From a virus, in the IMG/VR virus record IMGVR_UViG_3300034524_000046, positions 1-34,895 of that record: a DNA stretch of 34,895 nucleotides; one strand, given 5' to 3'. Shown piece after piece: positions 1 through 6,837 of the stretch; the stretch's first letter is position 1, and each line of letters begins with the position of its first letter. Position numbers and translations under genes: made by a program. The notes beneath the pieces are model-generated. The model saw only the letters and a list, made by a program, of their open reading frames with translations, was not told the DNA's origin and ran no database searches.

Positions 1-401
1 AGTTTCTTGTCACCATCAAGCACACTATCTCTTTCAATGATATCAAGCAACGCAAGAACGATTAGCTCTTTTTTGTCTTCATCTAGTAAAGGAATTACAT
101 CCTCTCTAAACCTCTGCACTACTTCATCTTTATCAGCTCTTTGGGAAGCATTTATTACATTGCTGATGCTTTCACCATTGTTCTTTATGGCAGCACTTCC
201 ACTATCACTGATATTACCGTTCGAAAGATTCCCCGTACAGCTGAAGAGTCGTGATACTGCTGATGCATTATTTCGGTGTATGTATTGGCAAGACGGATCT
301 ACAGTCTGTGTCATCGTCCCCAAAAGCACATAACCAAAAACACTTTCTATTTTGCACAATCGAAGAACCTGTGCAAATGTCCCAAAACACAGTCTTGTCA
401 T
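1..401 (-). CDS. Unrecognised minus-strand protein, 3' part beyond the window edge
   Basis: Reading the minus strand from an ATG at 401-399 gives 133 codons with no stop before the window edge. The protein begins MTRLCFGTFAQVLRLCK and its last visible part contains LLDEDKKELIVLALLDIIER, an acidic, helix-rich pattern typical of real protein. An AAAGGAG ribosome-binding site lies at 415-409, ten bases before the ATG, and a good promoter lies further upstream (603-574). I do not recognise the family. It is transcribed away from the phage early genes, so it could be a lysogeny or host-interaction gene at the prophage left end, or a flanking host gene. No catalytic motif or membrane segment is visible in the part present. 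The reality of the gene is well supported; its function is unknown. Confidence 0.75.
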   Translation of the reverse strand, partial: MTRLCFGTFAQVLRLCKIESVFGYVLLGTMTQTVDPSCQYIHRNNASAVSRLFSCTGNLSNGNISDSGSAAIKNNGESISNVINASQRADKDEVVQRFREDVIPLLDEDKKELIVLALLDIIERDSVLDGDKK

Positions 402-494
402 AATTTTTCTCCTTTGCAACTCATAAGCAAGTGAATGCGACTCACTGCAAATGAGAAGTATACTCCGCTCAATTTCGACGCATATACCTTTGGA

Positions 495-537
495 AATAAG
501 CTGATGCCAGTAGTTTTGGTATCAGCTTATTTTTTTT
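495..537 (+). terminator. Intrinsic terminator or leader attenuator
   Basis: A 14-bp stem (495-508 with 518-531, one G-T wobble) encloses a 9-base loop and runs into eight or nine T residues on the plus strand. It would end rightward transcripts before the early operon, or attenuate a leader starting left of 495. On the minus strand the hairpin lies inside the long leader of the leftward gene but lacks a good T-run. The remaining spacer from 402 to 620 shows only this hairpin and the leftward promoter. Confidence 0.65.
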
Positions 538-573
538 GAAATACAAATCATTCCTACAAATTCCTATTAATTC

Positions 574-603
574 ATCTTAGCATATAGGCTTTTCAGCTGT
601 CAA
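574..603 (-). promoter_or_regulatory. Sigma-A type promoter for the leftward gene
   Basis: On the minus strand TTGACA (603-598, a perfect -35) is followed after 18 bases by TAAGAT (579-574, one mismatch to the -10 consensus). It would start transcription near 567 and give a leader of about 165 bases before the ATG at 401. It overlaps the region just upstream of the rightward early operon, so the two directions may interfere or share an operator. I found no equally good rightward promoter here. Confidence 0.6.
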
Positions 604-620
604 TTTAAGGAGGTAATCAA

Positions 621-1169
621 ATGTCAATTAATGAAAAACAAGGTCAACCAAAGAACAAGGACTTTTACGACGGAGCATGGCACCTAACCATCGAAGGTCA
701 AGTAGTTGAAGTCACAGAGGAGGTCTACCGCGCCTACATGCAGCCGCTTTGGGCCGAGCGAAAGCGTAAAGAGCGTGAGGCACGCTGCATCATCAGTGAT
801 GGTAAAGGTGGCACAAAGAGATGTACTCGAAGCTGCCGGGAGTGTGATCTAGAACGTGCAAAAAAAGGTCTATCGCCAATCGAGCGTAACGGAAGCGTTC
901 TTTCACTGGACAAGCGACAAGCCGATGGCGTTGACTTTCCTGATTCAGTCAATGTTTATGAACTTGTGGAGGACAAGATGCGTCTCGAGGAACTCCTAGA
1001 TGCTCTAGAAGAGCTTTCCCCTGAAAATCGGCGTATCGCTGAGCTCATTAGCATAGGAAAAACAGAACGTGAAATTGCCGAGTGTATCGGTCGTTCCCAA
1101 AAGACTGTTAATAACCGAAAACCCAGGATCTTCGCCCAGCTAAGAGAAGCCCTCAAAGATTGGATGTAG
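621..1169 (+). CDS. Sigma-70 region 4-like regulator
   Basis: This 182-residue protein starts at an ATG placed seven bases after AAGGAGG. The C-terminal third (about residues 130-180) reads as a helix-turn-helix of the sigma region 4/LuxR type: LSPENRRIAELI, then TEREIAECIGRSQKTVNNRK, then a basic helix. The middle holds a cysteine-rich stretch (CIISDGKGG, CTRSCRECD) that could bind a metal. There is no region 2, so it is not a complete sigma factor. Such proteins are common at the head of early operons of Bacillota phages and conjugative elements, where they probably act as DNA-binding regulators. It is the first gene of the rightward operon and is followed by two copies of the repeated RNA element. 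Confidence 0.75.
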   Translation: MSINEKQGQPKNKDFYDGAWHLTIEGQVVEVTEEVYRAYMQPLWAERKRKEREARCIISDGKGGTKRCTRSCRECDLERAKKGLSPIERNGSVLSLDKRQADGVDFPDSVNVYELVEDKMRLEELLDALEELSPENRRIAELISIGKTEREIAECIGRSQKTVNNRKPRIFAQLREALKDWM

Positions 1170-1172
1170 TTC

Positions 1173-1215
1173 ATTACTCAAAGCGCCCTCTGGTGTCCTG
1201 TGGATATCAGAGGGC
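1173..1215 (+). promoter_or_regulatory. Repeated RNA element, copy A
   Basis: TACTCA at 1175-1180 leads into a perfect 8-bp stem, GCCCTCTG (1185-1192) with CAGAGGGC (1208-1215), and a loop containing GTCCTGTGG. It lies just after the stop of the sigma-like gene and 25 bases before copy B. It has no T-run directly after the stem, so it does not look like a simple terminator. It is the only copy not followed at once by a ribosome-binding site. Confidence 0.65.
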
Positions 1216-1240
1216 AAAGTCATAACAATTTTTTAAAGCT

Positions 1241-1309
1241 ATTACTCAAACCCTTCACTACTGTCCTGTGAGGGGTGAGGGGAACAAAATAAGCCCTCAG
1301 AAACGGAGG
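1241..1309 (+). promoter_or_regulatory. Repeated RNA element, copy B, with ribosome-binding-site hairpin
   Basis: TACTCA (1243-1248) is followed by an 8-bp stem, CCCTTCAC (1251-1258) with GTGAGGGG (1275-1282, one G-T wobble), around a loop with GTCCTGTG. The stem sequence differs from copy A but still pairs. A second short stem, CCTC (1295-1298) with GAGG (1306-1309), covers the GGAGG ribosome-binding site of the next gene (ATG at 1317). This fits a translational switch. DUF2800-linked and DUF2815-linked structured RNA motifs have been described in Bacillota phages; whether this is one of them needs a covariance-model search. Confidence 0.65.
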
Positions 1310-1316
1310 TTGAAAA

Positions 1317-1511
1317 ATGCAAAGTCAATCTAATCACACTGACACAGTGGGACGTGATCCTGAAAAGGATGAAGAACTGGCCGATGTGCTCTCGGCCATC
1401 AGCGTTGTGTCAAAGCGCCTTGCAATGAAGCTCACAATGCTATCGCTGCAAGAGAAAGAAAAAGGAGGAAAATCAGATGGGCAAAATGAGCGAACTCTCT
1501 CTACTCATTAA
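1317..1511 (+). CDS. Small phage protein of unknown function
   Basis: The gene codes for 64 residues from an ATG seven bases after GGAGG. The core KDEELADVLSAISVVSKRLA is predicted helical, and the rest is polar. It overlaps the start of the next gene by 35 bases (1477-1511), which suggests translational coupling. Similar short proteins often precede DUF2800 genes in Bacillota phages, but I know no function. Its ribosome-binding site lies in the second stem of RNA element copy B, so translation may be controlled there. Confidence 0.65.
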   Translation: MQSQSNHTDTVGRDPEKDEELADVLSAISVVSKRLAMKLTMLSLQEKEKGGKSDGQNERTLSTH

Positions 1512-1776
1512 AGAACTGAACCAATGTGGCCAGACGCTGATAAGCATATCCCGGTCTCTTAGCAGCGTACTTAGCTCAAACAGTGATCCAGCACCAGAAG
1601 AAAAAGCCATCACTCTTGAAGAAGTTAGAGCGGTTCTAGCAGAAAAAAGTCGGGATGGCCATACAGCAGAAATCCGGGAGCTGCTTCAAAAGTATGGCGC
1701 TGAAAAGCTCTCAGAGATCAAGCCCTCAGATTATCAAGCGCTCCTAGCGGAAGTTGAGTTACTTGGAAATGGGTAA
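1477..1776 (+). CDS. Small helical phage protein before the DUF2800 gene
   Basis: The 99-residue product starts at an ATG six to seven bases after AAAGGAGG, inside the end of the preceding gene. The N-terminal half is a helical, serine-rich segment (LLIKELNQCGQTLISISRSL). The C-terminal half has a repeated helical pattern (ITLEEVRAVLAEKSRDGHTA, then RELLQKYGAEKLSEIKPSDY). Homologues are often mislabelled as ribosomal RNA biogenesis protein rrp5; nothing here supports that role. It overlaps the next gene by eight bases. The short coiled or helical modules suggest a protein-interaction part of the replication operon, but this is inference. Confidence 0.65.
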   Translation: MGKMSELSLLIKELNQCGQTLISISRSLSSVLSSNSDPAPEEKAITLEEVRAVLAEKSRDGHTAEIRELLQKYGAEKLSEIKPSDYQALLAEVELLGNG

Positions 1777-2890
1777 GCATGCACTTCTTTCTGCCTCTTC
1801 TTCTCATAGGTGGTTAAACTGTCCCCCTTCAGTCAGGCTAAGTGAGTCCTATGAGGACAAAGGAAGTAGCTACGCAGCCGAGGGTACTGATGCTCACACC
1901 CTTTGTGAGCACAAGCTAAAAACAGTCCTTGGCGTCCCTTCTAAAAATCCGACTGAGAATCTCACTTACTACAATGAAGAAATGGAAGAATGCGCAAATG
2001 GCTATGCAGCCTTCATCCTTGAGCTGGTAGAAGCCGCGAAAGAAAAATGTGCGGACCCGCTTGTTCTTATCGAGCAAAGACTTGATTTCTCTAAGTATGT
2101 TGAAGGCGGCTTCGGGACTGGAGACTGCTTGATCATAGCCGATTCTGAAATCCACGTATGCGACTACAAGCATGGACAGGGAATCTTGGTGGACGCTGAA
2201 AACAACCCCCAGATGATGCTCTACGCACTGGGTGCCCTAGGAATTTTCGATGGCATCTACGACATCGACACGGTTTCCATGACAATCTATCAGCCTCGTC
2301 GAAACAACATATCCACCCACACGGTATCCAAAGAGTCTTTATACCAGTGGGCAAAGGAAGTGCTCAAACCAACTGCAGAGCTTGCCTTTGCTGGCGAGGG
2401 AAACTTTAAAAGTGGTGAGTGGTGCGGATTTTGTAAAGCGAAGCACCAGTGCCGCACTAGGGCTGAGCACAACATGGAGCTGGCAAAGCACGACTTCAAG
2501 ATGCCCCCACTACTTGATGATTACGAGGTGGAAGACATCCTAAGTAAAATCGACGATCTTATCTCCTGGGCCTCTGACATCAAAGAGTATGCCCTTCAAG
2601 CAGCCGTCAGCGGAAAACAGTGGAGTGGCTGGAAGGTTGTCGAAGGAAGGTCTAACAGAAAATACTCCGATCAAACCGCAGTTGCTAAAGCCGTCAGTGC
2701 AGCAGGCTATGACCCCTATCAGAAAAAGCTTCTCGGTATTACAGCCATGTCTTCTCTTCTTGGAAAAAAGCACTTCGAAGAAATTCTTGGTAGCTACATT
2801 GAAAAACCGCCTGGAAAACCAACACTGGTTCGAGAGAGTGACAAACGTCCGCCAATCAATACGGCACAAAACGATTTTAGTGAAATTTAA
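1769..2890 (+). CDS. DUF2800 protein, Cas4/RecB-like nuclease fold
   Basis: I place the start at ATG 1769 because the family begins with a short stretch before HALLSASSSHRWLNCPPS; a TTG at 1754 is also open. The product is 373 residues. The likely nuclease core runs GTGDCLIIAD, then CDYKHG (about residues 131-136, the D-x-K part of a PD-(D/E)XK site), then NPQMMLYALGAL with the helical Q of RecB-type nucleases. A cysteine cluster follows at about 218-228 (WCGFCKAKHQC), as in Cas4 and AddB proteins that hold an iron-sulfur cluster. It sits directly before the ssDNA-binding gene, so a role in phage DNA end processing or recombination is likely. The family is clear; the activity is inferred. Confidence 0.85.
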   Translation: MGKHALLSASSSHRWLNCPPSVRLSESYEDKGSSYAAEGTDAHTLCEHKLKTVLGVPSKNPTENLTYYNEEMEECANGYAAFILELVEAAKEKCADPLVLIEQRLDFSKYVEGGFGTGDCLIIADSEIHVCDYKHGQGILVDAENNPQMMLYALGALGIFDGIYDIDTVSMTIYQPRRNNISTHTVSKESLYQWAKEVLKPTAELAFAGEGNFKSGEWCGFCKAKHQCRTRAEHNMELAKHDFKMPPLLDDYEVEDILSKIDDLISWASDIKEYALQAAVSGKQWSGWKVVEGRSNRKYSDQTAVAKAVSAAGYDPYQKKLLGITAMSSLLGKKHFEEILGSYIEKPPGKPTLVRESDKRPPINTAQNDFSEI

Positions 2891-2903
2891 GGAGGAAAAT
2901 TCT

Positions 2904-3473
2904 ATGTCTAAGAATGTAAACAGCAACCCCATGAAAGTCATCACTGGTCCCGAGACACGCTGGTCATACGCCAACGTCTGGGAAGCAAAATCCATCAACG
3001 GTGGTACTCCCAAGTTCTCGGTATCCCTCATCATTCCTAAGTCAGATACAGCTACTGTTGCAAAAATCAAAGCCGCCATTGAATCCGCTTACCATGAAGG
3101 TGAAGCCAAGCTCAAAGGAAATGGTAAGTCCGTCCCACCTCTTACCAGCATCAAGACACCACTGAGAGATGGCGATGCCGAACGTCCTGACGATCCAGCA
3201 TACGCCAATGCTTACTTTGTCAATGCCAATTCTGCTACTGCCCCCGGCATCGTCGATGCTGACAGAAATGTCATCCTTACTCGTTCTGAAGTCTACAGTG
3301 GCGTTTATGGAAGAGCCAGCATCAACTTCTACGCCTTCAACAGCAATGGTAACCGAGGAATCGCCTGTGGTCTGAACAACCTTCAGAAGATCCGTGATGG
3401 TGAACCTCTAGGTGGAAAATCAAGGGCTGAAGATGACTTTGCCACTGAACTTGACGAGGATTTCCTATCCTAA
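2904..3473 (+). CDS. Enc34-type single-stranded DNA-binding protein (former DUF2815)
   Basis: The reading frame is open from 2589, but ATG 2904, six bases after TAAGGAGGAAAA, is the natural start and leaves 189 residues. The sequence starts with a beta-strand-rich OB-fold-like region (VITGPETRWSYANVWEAK, then KFSVSLIIPK) and ends with an acidic tail (DDFATELDEDFLS), as in many ssDNA-binding proteins that recruit partners by the tail. The motif RDGDAERPDDPAYANAYFVN is typical of the family. It is placed between the DUF2800 nuclease and the DNA polymerase, so it should coat ssDNA during phage replication. It is followed by a hairpin at 3487-3519 that may lower read-through into the polymerase gene. 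Confidence 0.88.
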   Translation: MSKNVNSNPMKVITGPETRWSYANVWEAKSINGGTPKFSVSLIIPKSDTATVAKIKAAIESAYHEGEAKLKGNGKSVPPLTSIKTPLRDGDAERPDDPAYANAYFVNANSATAPGIVDADRNVILTRSEVYSGVYGRASINFYAFNSNGNRGIACGLNNLQKIRDGEPLGGKSRAEDDFATELDEDFLS

Positions 3474-3486
3474 ATATCACTCATGT

Positions 3487-3519
3487 GAGGGTGGCAGAAA
3501 AGACTGTCATCCTCTTTTT
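3487..3519 (+). terminator. Intrinsic terminator or attenuator before the polymerase gene
   Basis: An 11-bp stem, GAGGGTGGCAG (3487-3497) with CTGTCATCCTC (3504-3514), two wobbles, loop AAAAGA, is followed by five T residues. It lies in the 69 bases between the ssDNA-binding gene and the polymerase. The preceding ATCACTCA resembles the TACTCA lead-in of the repeated RNA element, but the GTCCTGTG loop is missing. It probably makes polymerase expression lower than that of the binding protein. Confidence 0.6.
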
Positions 3520-3542
3520 CTTTAATGAAAGGAGTTTTTCGA

Positions 3543-5495
3543 TTGAATCCGAAAATCAAGTCTCTCTCGCTGGATCTTGAAACCTACTCATCAGTAGATC
3601 TAGGAAAGTCAGGAGTCTATAAATATGTCGAATCACCGGACTTTGAGATCTTACTCTTTGGATACTCAGTTGATGGAGGTGATGCTAAGGTCGTCGATCT
3701 AGCACGCGGCGAGGTGGTCCCAGAAGAAATTTCAAGCGCCCTCACAGATCCCACAATCGTAAAGTGGGCCTTCAATGCTCAGTTCGAACGCATCTGTCTA
3801 TCAAGGTGGCTAGGACTAGCCAGTGGAGACTATCTCGAGCCAGGATCTTGGCGGTGCACAATGGTTTGGTCGGCATACCTGGGCCTTCCCCTTTCCCTAG
3901 AAACGACTGGCAATGTTCTTGGCCTTGAAAAACAAAAACTCTCTGAAGGCAAAGACTTGATCCGCTATTTTTGCAGACCCTGTAAAGCTACCGCTACAAA
4001 TAATCATCGTACACGTAATCTACCTCATCATGCACCTGATAGATGGACCGACTTTAAAACCTACAACCTTCGCGATGTGGAGTCCGAAATAGAAATCAAA
4101 AACCGACTATCAAACTTTCCTGTCCCTGATGATGTGTGGAGAGAATACCACCTTGACCAGGAAATCAACGACCGCGGCGTTTTTTTAGATATGCCATTTG
4201 TAGGTCAAGCCATCCAGATAGATACCCGCTCCCGCGCAGATTTGATACAAAAAATGAAATTTCTCACCACACTTGATAATCCAAACTCTGTGGTTCAACT
4301 AAAAAAGTGGTTAGCCACTCAAGGGATCAAAACCGATTCTCTTGCTAAAAGTTCAGTCTCAGCACTGGTAAAGGATGCTCCCTCAAGTGTCCAAGAAGTG
4401 CTGGAGATAAGACAATCACTAGCCAAGTCCTCTGTTAAAAAATACTCTGCCATGGAAAACGCAGTATGTGCCGATGGCCGCGCCCGCGGAATGCTCCAGT
4501 TCTACGGAGCCAACCGAACGGGTCGCTGGGCTGGAAGAATTATACAGCTTCAGAACTTACCTCAAAATCATCTTCCTGATTTAAAGGAGGCACGGGATCT
4601 GGTTCGCTGTGGAGATTATGAGGCACTGGAACTTCTCTACGACTCAGTAGCCGGCGTTCTTTCAGAACTCATCCGCACGGCTTTCATTCCTTCATTTGGT
4701 CGCAAGTTCATCGTTGCTGATTATTCTGCAGTTGAAGCCAGAGTGATTGCTTGGATTGCCGGAGAAAAATGGCGTGAGCAGGTTTTCGAGTCCGGCGGTG
4801 ATATTTACTGCGCCTCTGCTTCACAGATGTTTAATGTTCCTGTTGAAAAACATGGCGTCAACGGTCACCTCAGGCAAAAAGGGAAAATCGCAGAACTCGC
4901 GCTCGGTTTTGGTGGCTCAGTCGGTGCCCTTAAAGCCATGGGTGCTCTGGATATGGGCCTGAATGAGGATGAACTCCGCCCACTCGTTACAGCTTGGCGA
5001 ACTACCAATCCAAACATCGTCAGACTTTGGTGGGCCGTTGATAGGGCTGCCATGAAAGCCGTAAGGGAGCGTACCTCCACCGAAACACATGGCATCCGCT
5101 TCTCCTATCAAAGTGGAATGCTCTTCATCACCCTTCCCTCTGGAAGGAGTCTCTCTTATGTGAAACCGCGCATTGGCACCAATAAGTTTGGTTCAGATTG
5201 CATCACTTACGAAGGCATTGGAAGCACAAAGAAATGGGAGCGGATCGATAGCTACGGTCCAAAATTCGTAGAAAATATTGTGCAAGCTATCAGCCGCGAT
5301 CTTCTGTGTTACTCCATGAACGCGCTCAAAGATTACGACATCGTCATTCATGTGCATGATGAAATTGTCATCGAAGCTGACATGGAAACGCCAATTGAAA
5401 CTATCTGTAACCAAATGAGCCAAACGCCTCCCTGGGCTGAGGGCCTTTTGATGCGAGCCGATGGTTACTCATGTGACTTTTATCAAAAAGATTGA
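3543..5495 (+). CDS. Phage DNA polymerase, family A, with 3'-5' exonuclease domain
   Basis: I choose TTG 3543 (eight bases after AAAGGAG), not ATG 3525, which overlaps the ribosome-binding site; this gives 650 residues starting MNPKIKSLSLDLETYSS. Exonuclease motifs are visible: DLETYS (Exo I), NAQFERI (Exo II) and YNLRDVESE (Exo III). The polymerase domain has motif A VADYSAVEARVIAWIAGE near residue 390, motif B RQKGKIAELALGFGG near 443, and motif C VIHVHDEIVIE near 602. All the metal-binding aspartates and the motif B lysine are present, so it should be active. No 5'-3' exonuclease domain is present, as usual for phage enzymes of this type. It should be the replicative polymerase of the phage, working with the primase/VirE helicase. 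Confidence 0.93.
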   Translation: MNPKIKSLSLDLETYSSVDLGKSGVYKYVESPDFEILLFGYSVDGGDAKVVDLARGEVVPEEISSALTDPTIVKWAFNAQFERICLSRWLGLASGDYLEPGSWRCTMVWSAYLGLPLSLETTGNVLGLEKQKLSEGKDLIRYFCRPCKATATNNHRTRNLPHHAPDRWTDFKTYNLRDVESEIEIKNRLSNFPVPDDVWREYHLDQEINDRGVFLDMPFVGQAIQIDTRSRADLIQKMKFLTTLDNPNSVVQLKKWLATQGIKTDSLAKSSVSALVKDAPSSVQEVLEIRQSLAKSSVKKYSAMENAVCADGRARGMLQFYGANRTGRWAGRIIQLQNLPQNHLPDLKEARDLVRCGDYEALELLYDSVAGVLSELIRTAFIPSFGRKFIVADYSAVEARVIAWIAGEKWREQVFESGGDIYCASASQMFNVPVEKHGVNGHLRQKGKIAELALGFGGSVGALKAMGALDMGLNEDELRPLVTAWRTTNPNIVRLWWAVDRAAMKAVRERTSTETHGIRFSYQSGMLFITLPSGRSLSYVKPRIGTNKFGSDCITYEGIGSTKKWERIDSYGPKFVENIVQAISRDLLCYSMNALKDYDIVIHVHDEIVIEADMETPIETICNQMSQTPPWAEGLLMRADGYSCDFYQKD

Positions 5496-5502
5496 TCCTT
5501 TT

Positions 5503-5570
5503 CCTACTCATAGTGGCGTTTTCTGTCCTGTGGGTAATAGAGGGCACTGATGCCTTCAAAAAAAAGGAGG
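5503..5570 (+). promoter_or_regulatory. Repeated RNA element, copy C, with ribosome-binding-site hairpin
   Basis: TACTCA (5505-5510) precedes a 7-bp stem, GTTTTCT (5518-5524) with AGAGGGC (5539-5545, three G-T wobbles), around a GTCCTGTGG loop. Compared with copy A only one side of the stem has changed and pairing is kept by wobbles. CCTTC (5553-5557) can pair with the GGAGG ribosome-binding site (5566-5570) of the zinc-ribbon gene that starts at 5578. The element follows the polymerase stop by about eight bases. Confidence 0.6.
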
Positions 5571-5577
5571 TGGAAAT

Positions 5578-5778
5578 ATGTTCTATGTAAAGAAAACTGT
5601 AAATGACACATTGGAGATCAAGTTGGAACTTCACGACGACAATGTATTCACCATCTGCCCAGATTGCGGTGTAGAAATCTCGGAGCTCTTTAGTGATGGG
5701 AAAAGTACTCTTTATGGAACTGCTCTTTTTTGTCCAAAGTGCAGCACAGCAATATTTAATAATGAAAAGCGAGGCTGA
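5578..5778 (+). CDS. Small zinc-ribbon protein
   Basis: The product is 66 residues from an ATG seven bases after AAAGGAGG. Two CxxC knuckles, CPDCG near residue 27 and CPKC near residue 52, indicate a zinc ribbon, which in small phage proteins usually serves DNA, RNA or protein binding. The rest has beta-strand character (LEIKLELHDDNVFTI). It is directly behind RNA element copy C, whose second stem covers its ribosome-binding site. No more specific function can be given. Confidence 0.75.
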   Translation: MFYVKKTVNDTLEIKLELHDDNVFTICPDCGVEISELFSDGKSTLYGTALFCPKCSTAIFNNEKRG

Positions 5779-5782
5779 TGAA

Positions 5783-6208
5783 ATGGGAATTGATAAGTTT
5801 AACGCTGAAGGTTACTACGACCCCACTGCTTATGACGCCTTAACCAAACTAGAACAAAGGGAGAAGTCTGCAAGGGTGTTTCGTCCACTTGTCTATATCT
5901 GTTCACCCTACTCTGGTGATGTTGAAAGAAACACGGCTTCCGCCAGACGCTATAGCAGGTTTGCAGTTGTGATGGGATGCATCCCCATCGCCCCACATCT
6001 TCTCTTCACACAGTTTCTTGATGACAACGATCCTGACGAAAGGGAACTTGGTCTTTTCTTTGGTAACGTACTCATGTCTAAGTGCTTCGAAGTCTGGGTG
6101 TTTGGTCAGTATATTTCTCCTGGCATGAGATCGGAGATCAACTGGGCAAAAAAGAAAAATTACCACATCAGGTACTTTGACAGTCAGTGTAAGGAGGTAG
6201 CGCGATGA
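5783..6208 (+). CDS. DUF4406 protein, nucleoside deoxyribosyltransferase-like
   Basis: The frame is open from 5693 inside the previous gene, but ATG 5783, eight bases after GAGG, gives the family-like product of 141 residues. The core begins VYICSPYSGD and goes on to RYSRFAVVMGCIPIAPHLLF, then LMSKCFEVWVFGQYISPGMR and SEINWAKKKN. This is the DUF4406 pattern, related to nucleoside 2-deoxyribosyltransferases, with the glycine/serine-rich nucleotide loop at the start and the acidic residue in the final helix. In phages it may change nucleotide pools or bind nucleotide signals; the activity is untested. It overlaps the antirepressor gene by four bases (ATGA-type junction). Confidence 0.85.
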   Translation: MGIDKFNAEGYYDPTAYDALTKLEQREKSARVFRPLVYICSPYSGDVERNTASARRYSRFAVVMGCIPIAPHLLFTQFLDDNDPDERELGLFFGNVLMSKCFEVWVFGQYISPGMRSEINWAKKKNYHIRYFDSQCKEVAR

Positions 6209-6837
6209 ATCAACTGATCCCTGTGAACTATGACAGCGAAACCCCAACCGTCAGCGGTCGAGCTTTACATGAAGCTCTAAAAGTTGCAACCCCCTACAAA
6301 GACTGGTTTCCTCGCATGTGTGAGTATGGCTTTTCAGAGGGTAAAGACTTTCGCTCAAATTTGCGCAAAAGTACTGGGGGGCGTCCCAGTACAGACCACG
6401 CAGTCTCCATCTCCATGGCAAAGGAGCTCTGTATGCTTCAGCGTACAGAGATGGGCAAATGGTTCCGACAATACTTCATTTCTATTGAAGAGGCTTGGAA
6501 CTCTCCTGAAAGAATAATGGAGCGGGCACTTCAAATAGCTCACCAACGTGCCATAGAAGCTGAAGCAAGAATCCTTTCCTTGGCTGAAGAAAATGACACC
6601 CTTGAAATCGCCTTAAATCAATCTCTTAAGTATTACACCGTGGCAAAATACAACAAGACTTTCAAAATGGGCTGGACTCTTTCCCAGTGCCAGACTATTG
6701 GTAAACGCCTTTCTGCCTACTGCCGCTCTAAGGCAATAGCAATAAGAAAATGCGAAACAAACGATGAAAGATTCGGGGCCGTGAACAGTTATCCTATGAC
6801 GGCTTGGGAAGATTTCTTTGAGGAGAATCCTCTATGA
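6205..6837 (+). CDS. Phage antirepressor, AntA/AntB family
   Basis: The 210-residue product starts at ATG 6205 behind AAGGAGG and overlaps the preceding stop. The N-terminal half is an AntA/AntB-type domain (VSGRALHEALKVATPYKDWF, then GFSEGKDFRSN, then HAVSISMAKELCMLQRTEMG and WFRQYFI). A helical linker rich in E and A follows (about 95-140). The C-terminal part (KTFKMGWTLSQCQTIGKRLS, then ETNDERFGAVNSYPMTAWE) is a second conserved module found in phage antirepressors. Such proteins bind phage repressors to favour lytic growth. It overlaps the next gene by four bases. No repressor gene lies in this window. Confidence 0.9.
   Translation: MNQLIPVNYDSETPTVSGRALHEALKVATPYKDWFPRMCEYGFSEGKDFRSNLRKSTGGRPSTDHAVSISMAKELCMLQRTEMGKWFRQYFISIEEAWNSPERIMERALQIAHQRAIEAEARILSLAEENDTLEIALNQSLKYYTVAKYNKTFKMGWTLSQCQTIGKRLSAYCRSKAIAIRKCETNDERFGAVNSYPMTAWEDFFEENPL

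Noticed and set aside
7-333. Plus-strand open frame of 108 codons at the left edge
   Set aside because: It is the antisense of the minus-strand gene at 1-401, which has a ribosome-binding site, a promoter and a more protein-like sequence. The plus frame is serine-rich low-quality translation.
599-628. Direct repeat GTCAATT at 599-605 and 622-628 as an operator
   Set aside because: The repeat is short, A+T-rich and partly in the coding start, so it could be chance.
2589-2903. Long N-terminal extension of the ssDNA-binding protein
   Set aside because: It overlaps the DUF2800 gene, and ATG 2904 has a strong ribosome-binding site and the family-typical start.
2540-3079. Minus-strand frame of 179 codons
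   Set aside because: It lies across two well-supported plus-strand genes, has no ribosome-binding site and shows no recognisable pattern.
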